A stretch of DNA of 10,463 bases from Planctomycetota bacterium (GTDB taxonomy: Bacteria > Planctomycetota > Brocadiia > Brocadiales > Brocadiaceae): contig JAHFOW010000099.1 of NCBI GenBank assembly GCA_023261465.1, forward strand, positions 1-10,463. Direction: 5' to 3'. Below are positions 5,127 to 10,463 of this stretch, piece by piece. How positions within the stretch are numbered: position 1 is the stretch's first letter; each line of letters begins with the position of its first letter. Below the pieces are notes generated by a model. That model was not told the DNA's origin. It worked only from the letters and a program-made list of their open reading frames with translations, and made no database searches. The translations under genes and the position numbers were made by a program.

Positions 5127-6239
5127 TTAATTCTTCTCATTTTTACGTTTCTCTTTTTTCGACAGAAAATCATCGAGCAACCCTTTAACCAACTGGTCTA
5201 TCTTATCCCTGTTCAATTTAACCGATACTCTGGGGTTTTTGGTTGTGCCACGTATTTCAAACGGTATTGCATCTTCTCTTAAAAATAAATCAGCAACCTT
5301 TTCTGCATTTTTACCGAGATATTTTTTGTCAAACCTGACCATTGCTTCATACAAAATAGTCCCGTCAAATGAGGTCATACCTGATGCTGTAAGGCTCATA
5401 ACCGGTCCCTGAACGTCCATCTTTGGGGTATTTATCCTGCTATCCCTGATCTGGATTATAGCTTCCATGGTTTGGAATGAATACGTATCTTTTGCGCCTA
5501 TAATATCTAATATTGACGACAACAGCTTATTTCCCTTTATATATCCATCCCGTACTGTAAGATTTGCATTAACGTCCAACTTCTCATTCAGGGCGTTTTT
5601 TCCCCGCCCTTCACCCCGCGCATACCCATTAACGCTCATCATCCCGCCTATTTCACCTTCTCTTACCCTGAATAAAGGAAGAAGTTGAAGCATGGGTACA
5701 TCCTGGGTAATATGCATATCTTTTGCATCAAATAAAATATTAAACACAGGTTCCTTCCGGTGAACCTCAATGGTTCCTTTTAGCGCCGCAGGACCATCAT
5801 TTATATTTAAATGCGCAGAAAAATCTACCTTGTCATTTTTTATTGAAAAATAATTGGTGATAAAACCCTTTACCAACACCTGGTTTTTATAGTTTATCTG
5901 CCGTGCAGAAAGTTTTTTTACAACAAATTTTTTAAAGAGTAAAGGAATTAATTTTAATCTCCCGTGAATATCTTCGATAACAATGGGAGATTCCTTGCCT
6001 TTTTCGCCCTGTTCAATGACAAGTTGCGAGATAACAACCTGATTTGGCCAGGACAGGGAAACCGTTCCAATCCGATGGGCAGATGGAAAGCGGTCTTCCA
6101 ATACCTGCTCGACCTTCTCTTGAATAAAGTTTTCAGAAATATTTCCCGATACAACAAAGACAATACCTGCTCCGATACCGCCAACAATACCACAAATAAT
6201 TGCAATCCATTTTAACCATACTACTCTATTTTTTTGCAT
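5127..6239 (-). CDS. AsmA/TamB-like membrane-anchored envelope protein
   Basis: The 370-residue protein begins with a basic patch and one membrane helix (about 9-31, rich in G, I and V), followed by a beta-rich body typical of AsmA-like proteins. The features are a first strand block ending in HGRLKLIPLLF (about 92-102), an internal LTVRDGYIKG segment (227-236), LTASGMTSFDG (283-293), and a tail IPFEIRGTTKNPRVSVKL (325-342) that is common at AsmA C-termini. Such proteins hang from the inner membrane into the periplasm and are linked to outer-membrane or lipid homeostasis; the precise role is not known. At 370 residues it is shorter than E. coli AsmA. The ATG overlaps the end of the apgM gene by 14 bases, indicating co-translation. 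No strong ribosome binding site is visible. The DUF748-type subfamily is an alternative label. Confidence 0.75.
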   Translation of the reverse strand: MQKNRVVWLKWIAIICGIVGGIGAGIVFVVSGNISENFIQEKVEQVLEDRFPSAHRIGTVSLSWPNQVVISQLVIEQGEKGKESPIVIEDIHGRLKLIPLLFKKFVVKKLSARQINYKNQVLVKGFITNYFSIKNDKVDFSAHLNINDGPAALKGTIEVHRKEPVFNILFDAKDMHITQDVPMLQLLPLFRVREGEIGGMMSVNGYARGEGRGKNALNEKLDVNANLTVRDGYIKGNKLLSSILDIIGAKDTYSFQTMEAIIQIRDSRINTPKMDVQGPVMSLTASGMTSFDGTILYEAMVRFDKKYLGKNAEKVADLFLREDAIPFEIRGTTKNPRVSVKLNRDKIDQLVKGLLDDFLSKKEKRKNEKN

Positions 6240-7530
6240 CTGCGTATTTTATGAGCATCGGCATAAGCTGTACGCCATTAATCTTGCCAATCTTCCCCGA
6301 TTGGCAGACCTTTTCCGAAAAGGATTGTGTACTATCGGGCTTCACACTCCCACCACTGATAAGTAACGGCACGGGGTCGTCGGAGTGAGATTTTAACTGA
6401 CAGGGCGTTGAGTGATCAGCGGTAACTGCAATAACAGTCTCTTTCATGTCTATGTTGTTAATCAACGGCGCAAGGTAATATTTGTCAATCATCTCAATCA
6501 CGGTCTTTTTCTTGTGCGCATCGCCATCATGGCCAGGCACATCAGGCCCTTTAATGTGGATATACAGACCATCGTAGTTTTTTATTTCCTTTATGGTCAT
6601 TTTTGCGCGTAAGGTATAATCCTTCTCAAGATCCTTTGTGGGCGGCGGTATAGATACGATTTTCATTCCCGTGAGGAGGGCAATGCCTTCCTCCGTCGGC
6701 ATTTCCACAAAGCATCCAAAATTTTTCTTAAATTTGCTTTTTATGCTGGGAACTTTGGGAAGGCAGTCACCCGCATCCCTTAAGAGAACAAGGTTCCCCG
6801 GGAGGTATCCCTTCTTTACCCTGCTTTTATTCACCCCTGCCTGATCCAACACCTCACAACTTTTTAAGACAAATTCATTTACCAGTAACGCCGACCGGTA
6901 CGCCGCTTCACGATCCGGGCAATTTTTTGTCGGCATACAGTACTCAATAATGTTTTCAAAAGTCCCCGTCTCCTTTGCAACTCCCAGGAGTCCGTGTTTT
7001 GTATATGCCGGATCGGTATTGGTAACATACCCGGAAAGTTTATTTTTTACACCTTTAATAACGAGTACCCCCCGATATTCAAGGGTATTTTTGAACACAA
7101 AGGTTGCAGGCACAGATTCCAGTTTTACTTTTTCGTTAATTTCGTTGCAGAGTTTTGTAGCCTCTTCCGTGGAGAGATTTCTTCCTACACGACGGTCTTT
7201 GATACTCCGGCCCGTTCCCCTCGTGGCAATATTTGCGCGGAAGGCGAGGTCGCCATCTTTAATTTTAATTCCTGTGGCAAGCGCTTCCAAAGGACCGCGG
7301 CCTGTATAATATTTCAGGGCATCGTATCCCAGAATACTTATTACCGCTATATCCGATTCAGGCGCTATGCCTTTCCCCACCGTATACATCAAACCTGTCT
7401 GGCCCTGTCGCGCCAGCATATCCATAAGAGGAGTCTCTGCTGCTTCGAGCGGTGTTTGATTACCAAGCTCTTTACAAGGATAATTTCCATCACCGAGTCC
7501 ATCCAATACGATGTATAAAATCTTTTTCAT
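6226..7530 (-). CDS. apgM: 2,3-bisphosphoglycerate-independent phosphoglycerate mutase, archaeal (ApgM) type
   Basis: This enzyme interconverts 3- and 2-phosphoglycerate in glycolysis/gluconeogenesis through a phosphoserine intermediate and two divalent metals. The 434-residue protein has the alkaline-phosphatase-superfamily landmarks: VLDGLGD (8-14) with metal ligand D10, APESDIAV with the nucleophile serine S59, LGYDALKYYTGRGPLEA (67-83), KGPDVPGHDGD (327-337) with ligands D330 and H334, TADHSTP (370-376) with D372 and H373, and H382 in SHSDDP. Length and motif order match the ApgM/COG3635 family rather than the 510-residue GpmI family. AAGGA about 9 bases upstream supports ATG 7530. It lies 120 bases after fumB and overlaps the AsmA-like gene. 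Related homoserine kinase-like members exist, but the complete motif set favours the mutase. Confidence 0.93.
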   Translation of the reverse strand: MKKILYIVLDGLGDGNYPCKELGNQTPLEAAETPLMDMLARQGQTGLMYTVGKGIAPESDIAVISILGYDALKYYTGRGPLEALATGIKIKDGDLAFRANIATRGTGRSIKDRRVGRNLSTEEATKLCNEINEKVKLESVPATFVFKNTLEYRGVLVIKGVKNKLSGYVTNTDPAYTKHGLLGVAKETGTFENIIEYCMPTKNCPDREAAYRSALLVNEFVLKSCEVLDQAGVNKSRVKKGYLPGNLVLLRDAGDCLPKVPSIKSKFKKNFGCFVEMPTEEGIALLTGMKIVSIPPPTKDLEKDYTLRAKMTIKEIKNYDGLYIHIKGPDVPGHDGDAHKKKTVIEMIDKYYLAPLINNIDMKETVIAVTADHSTPCQLKSHSDDPVPLLISGGSVKPDSTQSFSEKVCQSGKIGKINGVQLMPMLIKYADAKK

Positions 7531-7650
7531 ACCTGATATTCCTTTTGTTTTATTATATTTTGTATAAGTTAGTTCCCCTTAGCAAAGGGGGATTTCTTGC
7601 CTGTCGCTACCTACAAACCCGCTTAAATAAAATGAATATACCGGACAAAC
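7531..7650. other. Gap between fumB and apgM
   Basis: The 120 bases contain one hairpin (7573-7592), described separately, and AT-rich sequence. No ORF is credible. The gap could host a promoter for apgM, but I find no clear pair of boxes. Confidence 0.4.
7573..7592. repeat. Small palindrome of the CCCCTT/AAGGGG type
   Basis: CCCCTT (7575-7580) and AAGGGG (7585-7590) enclose an AGCA loop; a T-G and a T-A pair extend the stem to eight. No T-run follows on either strand, so it is a poor intrinsic terminator. It resembles short dispersed intergenic palindromes seen in many bacterial genomes, and it might stabilise the 3' end of the fumB message. Confidence 0.5.
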
Positions 7651-8208
7651 TCATTCCCTTCTATATTTTGTAATCCCCTCCCGGTATAAATCATTTCCAT
7701 AAACATCATTCACAACTACGACAGGAAAGGATTCTACCTCAAGTCGCATAATAGCCTCGGCGCCCAGCTCTTCATAGGCGATAACTTCCGCATTCTTTAC
7801 AGCCCGTGCAAGGAGCGCCGCTGCACCGCCGGTAGCTGCAAAATAAACCGCCTTATAGCGCTTCATGGCTTCTATAACGGTTTCAGAGCGATTACCCTTG
7901 CCAATGGTGGCTCTGAGCCCCCTGGCCAGTAATTGAGGTGTATATACATCCATACGCTGGCTTGTGGTGGGACCACATGAACCAATCGGCCTGCCGGGAC
8001 GCGCAGGACTCGGACCTACATAATAAATAATTTGATTTCGAATATCAAAGGGTAATTCTGCATTGCGAAGAATAAGGTCCACCAGCCGTTTATGCGCCGC
8101 ATCTCGTGCAGTATAAATAATTCCGCTGATGGCAACTTTATCCCCGATCCTGAGATTTGTAACATCGCTTTCCATAAGGGGTGTTTTTATCGGTAATATT
8201 GTCGACAT
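7651..8208 (-). CDS. fumB: Fumarate hydratase class I, beta subunit (C-terminal domain)
   Basis: The 185-residue protein is the small subunit of the two-subunit, [4Fe-4S] class I fumarase/tartrate dehydratase family, interconverting fumarate and malate. Landmarks are ISGIIYTARDAAHKRL (27-42), YYVGPSPARPGRPIGSCGP (62-80) followed by TTSQRMD (81-87), IGKG (102-105) and the FAATGGAAALLA segment near 128-139. It lies one base after fumA, so the two are coupled, and a GGAAG about 9 bases upstream supports ATG 8208. The iron-sulfur cluster is carried by the alpha subunit; this subunit completes the active site. L-tartrate dehydratase beta is the main alternative, but the central-metabolism context favours fumarase. 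Symbol fumB is used in the two-subunit sense, not that of the E. coli single-chain enzyme. Confidence 0.92.
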   Translation of the reverse strand: MSTILPIKTPLMESDVTNLRIGDKVAISGIIYTARDAAHKRLVDLILRNAELPFDIRNQIIYYVGPSPARPGRPIGSCGPTTSQRMDVYTPQLLARGLRATIGKGNRSETVIEAMKRYKAVYFAATGGAAALLARAVKNAEVIAYEELGAEAIMRLEVESFPVVVVNDVYGNDLYREGITKYRRE

Positions 8209-8209
8209 T

Positions 8210-9070
8210 TCAGTGACTTCCCAAAATAACCGTTTTTACCCGATGTGCATGACACTCAATATTCACGGCCACAGGCAAGCTGGCAATATGACAAGGATAC
8301 CGTTCTATATGAACAGCCATCGCAGTAACCCAACCGCCCAGTCCCTGTGCCCCAATACCCAGATTGTTTATCCTGTCGAGCATTTCCGCTTCCAATTTTA
8401 CCGTATCAGATTCATGGTGTTTTATTCCCAGTGGTCTCAAGAGCGCCTTTTTGGCTAATAACGCTGCATAATCAAAGGTGCCCCCAATCCCGACACCAAC
8501 GATAATGGGCGGGCAGGGATTTGCCTTTGCTATTCTCACCGTTTCTACCACAAAATTAATCACACCTTCCCTGCCGTCTGCAGGGGTAAGCATGGCAATG
8601 CGACTCATATTCTCACATCCGCCGCCCTTAGCCATAACGGTAATTTTCAGATGGTTTTCGGGAACAAATTCAGTATGGATAAGAGCAGGCGTGTTATCCC
8701 CCGTATTAACCCGATCGAGAGGGTCTCTTACTATAGATTTTCTCAGATACCCTTCTCTATATCCCTTGCGAACGCCCTCGTTAATAGCATCGCAGAGACG
8801 TCCACCGGTAATTTCTACACCCTCTCCAATTTCTACAAAAACAACAGCAACTCCCGTGTCCTGGCAGATGGGCATCTGGCATTCGTGTGCAATCTTTGCA
8901 TTCTCAAGTAATTCTGCAAATACCTCTTTTGCAACAGGAGAAACTTCTGTCTCATAAGAATCACGCAATGCAGCGATAATATCCTGGTTTACATTGAAAT
9001 TAGCATCCATGCAAAGCAGAGAAACCTTTTCAATTATTTCCGACGCACTAATCGCGGTACGTATAGCCAT
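8210..9070 (-). CDS. fumA: Fumarate hydratase class I, alpha subunit (iron-sulfur)
   Basis: The 286-residue protein is the large subunit of the oxygen-sensitive class I fumarase. The three cysteines expected to hold the [4Fe-4S] cluster are present: C69 in MPICQDTG, C186 in NPCPPIIVGVGIGG and C273 in NIECHAHR. Other family segments are MAKGGGCENMSRIAML (146-161) and GIGAQGLGG (238-246). The fourth iron site, free of protein, binds the substrate. Length matches TtdA/FumA-alpha proteins. Its ATG overlaps the preceding fusion gene by 23 bases, and AAAGG 8 bases upstream supports it. It is followed by the beta gene after one base. Such fumarases are characteristic of anaerobes and fit a reductive or branched TCA cycle. 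Tartrate dehydratase alpha is the alternative. Confidence 0.93.
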   Translation of the reverse strand: MAIRTAISASEIIEKVSLLCMDANFNVNQDIIAALRDSYETEVSPVAKEVFAELLENAKIAHECQMPICQDTGVAVVFVEIGEGVEITGGRLCDAINEGVRKGYREGYLRKSIVRDPLDRVNTGDNTPALIHTEFVPENHLKITVMAKGGGCENMSRIAMLTPADGREGVINFVVETVRIAKANPCPPIIVGVGIGGTFDYAALLAKKALLRPLGIKHHESDTVKLEAEMLDRINNLGIGAQGLGGWVTAMAVHIERYPCHIASLPVAVNIECHAHRVKTVILGSH

Positions 9071-10061
9071 AGCGTATTGCCTTTACGTTTTCATCAAAAA
9101 ACTGCGGAGGAAATTCTGCGGCGAAGTTTACGTTTTCAATATTTATTCCAATCTTACTTAACAATCTGCCCAGTGCAATCATATTCACAAAAATGGGATT
9201 GTTAAACTGTTCGACAGCCAGTTTTTCAAAAGGAATACGGTCGCTGACAGGGCATCGAAGCTCACACTTCTTACACTCCATATTACAGGCTGATGATTCA
9301 ATCAACACGTGTTTTGCGTGTACCGTCGGATCAAGCGCCTTTGAAAGTTGGAGTCCAATATCAGCTTCTTCAAAGAGGGGAACGTCGATTGGTTCATCGG
9401 AGAAGACAATTTCAGCGCGGATATTACCGCCGCGTACGGTAGCGTCATAAACCAGATTCATGGCCACCTCTTTTCCCAATTTGGCAAGGATGTTTGCAAG
9501 GGCATGAGCCATGAGTTTGATACCCTGCCCTGCCTCGCCGACAAGTACAATCCTCTTCGTGCGATGCTCTTCCGGAACCGGGGTAATCTTTCGTACCATG
9601 TGGATAATACTCACGCCAAAAAATCTCTTGTCAATGAAGGCAGCTTCTTTAAATCCATGTTTCTGAAAAAGGTGATAGGCTATTTTCTCAGAAGGATAGG
9701 TAAACAGCTTCGCCTCATAGCATCCCCTGTTCATAAAAATACTTATCGTCTCATCAAGGAGTTTATCTCCATACCGCTTATTTCTGCATACGGGCGCAAT
9801 GCCCATCCAGTGGATATTTCCCACGCCTTCTGATATCCAGGCAAATACAAATCCAACGACCACCTCGTTTTCTTTGCCAACAAGATAAATACAATCCCTA
9901 TTGTCGAGCCGTTTTTTAACCTCTTCCACGGGATACATATCCTTGAAGTGAAGACGTTCCACCTCCAGACTCTCGGCATGGAGTTCATCAACCATGTGGC
10001 AAAAGAGATTTACAACCGTTTCTACGTCTGATTCTCTGAGTCTTTCAACGATAAAAGTCAT
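9048..10061 (-). CDS. GNAT acetyltransferase fused to a 2-oxoacid:acceptor oxidoreductase gamma domain
   Basis: This 337-residue protein joins two families. Residues about 3-157 form a GNAT fold, with the acetyl-CoA-binding strand/helix WMGIAPVCRNKRYGDKLL (85-102; the usual Q/RxxGxG/A loop is degenerate) and the FQKHGFKEAAF ending (132-142). Residues about 168-337 match the gamma domain of pyruvate/2-oxoglutarate:ferredoxin oxidoreductases: KRIVLVGEAGQG (169-180), TVRGGNIRAEIVFSDEPID (208-226) and IFVNMIALG (290-298). Between them lies CNMECKKCELRC (259-270), a Cx3Cx2Cx3C set that I do not recall as standard in gamma subunits and that might bind zinc or iron-sulfur. No alpha or beta subunit gene is in the window. 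It overlaps fumA by 23 bases, which ties it to C4/C5 acid metabolism. No strong ribosome binding site precedes ATG 10061; GAGG is about 20 bases away. Confidence 0.85.
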   Translation of the reverse strand: MTFIVERLRESDVETVVNLFCHMVDELHAESLEVERLHFKDMYPVEEVKKRLDNRDCIYLVGKENEVVVGFVFAWISEGVGNIHWMGIAPVCRNKRYGDKLLDETISIFMNRGCYEAKLFTYPSEKIAYHLFQKHGFKEAAFIDKRFFGVSIIHMVRKITPVPEEHRTKRIVLVGEAGQGIKLMAHALANILAKLGKEVAMNLVYDATVRGGNIRAEIVFSDEPIDVPLFEEADIGLQLSKALDPTVHAKHVLIESSACNMECKKCELRCPVSDRIPFEKLAVEQFNNPIFVNMIALGRLLSKIGINIENVNFAAEFPPQFFDENVKAIRYGYTYRD

Positions 10062-10463
10062 GATAGTATTGCTTTGTAAAAACCTCTTTTTTTAGGACGA
10101 AAAATTTTTAATCTATCCCGGTCCGCTCCATTAAAGAATTCAATTAACTTATCCAAAGGATAGTAAAAATGCAAGGTAATTTTATAGGAGAACAAGAGCG
10201 GAATAGCCTCTGTTTTTTCTCCACAGATCTCTGAATCAGCAGTACTCGATAAGCTTCAACCTTGCCTGATTCTGACGGTGAGATTTCTTCAAATGCTCCA
10301 TCATCTACCTTTATGGCTTCGCTTAGACTGGGGCAACAACACAAAATATTCAGTTGATTTATGAGATATTTAATTTACAATACCAATCAATTTCTCTAAA
10401 TTTTACTCCATAACGGAAAAGAGAGGGGCACGCATGAAAATACCTTAGTTAAAACAAAAATGT
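10062..10463. other. Upstream region of the minus-strand cluster, no convincing gene
   Basis: These 402 bases precede the first gene of the cluster and should contain its promoter, but I find no -35/-10 pair with proper spacing and no sigma-54 GG-N10-GC site I trust. A minus-strand frame at 10144-10344 encodes 66 residues (acidic first half, basic second half) with no family resemblance, and another frame there gives a short basic peptide ending at a TGA. The A/T-rich run around 10088-10110 is adjacent to the gene start. The area may hold a decayed gene, but nothing can be named. Confidence 0.4.

Noticed and set aside
6950..7518. Plus-strand ORFs of 119 and 174 residues opposite apgM
   Set aside because: They are antisense shadows of a gene with a complete catalytic motif set and show no domain.
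7573..7592. Intrinsic terminator between fumB and apgM
   Set aside because: The hairpin has no following T-run on the minus strand, the direction of transcription.
8478..8957. Plus-strand 159-residue ORF opposite fumA
   Set aside because: It is a proline/serine-rich antisense shadow of a well-conserved enzyme gene.
10148..10174. Minus-strand promoter TTGCAT and GATAAG for the cluster
   Set aside because: The spacer is only 15 bases and both boxes match weakly.

Overview
The window joins two very different halves. Bases 1 to about 3000 (+ strand) are a low-density accessory region of gene fragments, a small DUF4258/DUF2283 pair, palindromic repeats and an interrupted coiled-coil gene. Bases 3005-10061 are ordinary, tightly packed chromosomal genes: one + strand sigma-54 response regulator facing a six-gene minus-strand cluster. 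The mix of class I two-subunit fumarase, a 2-oxoacid:acceptor oxidoreductase gamma domain, archaeal-type (ApgM) phosphoglycerate mutase, CvpA and AsmA-like proteins, at moderate GC, fits an anaerobic Gram-negative-type bacterium. An anammox-type planctomycete (Brocadiales) is my best guess, made from gene style only; no rRNA or other marker is present to prove it.

Left half. In order: a short helical ORF that looks truncated (14-136); a decayed tail of a TaqI-like/type IIG restriction-modification protein (158-322); a DUF4258 gene with its 5' end cut off (319-534); a DUF2283 gene (551-787) with a consensus ribosome binding site; two more decayed restriction-tail copies (792-1004 and 1005-1217); an inverted pair of three-hairpin repeats (1146-1223 and 1305-1384); the first 24 codons of a YgiT/MqsA-type zinc-finger antitoxin (1533-1607); a GC-rich palindromic patch (1811-1858); and a membrane-anchored coiled-coil gene split by an in-frame TAA (1926-2648). 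The region reads as a graveyard of defence and toxin-antitoxin genes. All three restriction tails lose homology at the same point of the same motif.

Right half. The NtrC-type regulator (3005-4357) has all residues needed for phosphorylation, ATP hydrolysis and sigma-54 contact; no partner kinase is in view. Converging on it, the minus-strand cluster runs from 10061 to 4404: a GNAT acetyltransferase fused to an oxidoreductase gamma domain with an extra four-cysteine motif, fumarase alpha, fumarase beta, ApgM, an AsmA-like membrane-anchored protein and CvpA. Three junctions overlap or are separated by 1 base; two gaps are about 120 bases. The first three genes point to the C4/C5 dicarboxylate part of a (possibly reductive) TCA cycle, ApgM to lower glycolysis/gluconeogenesis, and the last two to the envelope.

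I saw no tRNA, rRNA, CRISPR array, intact transposase or replication origin.
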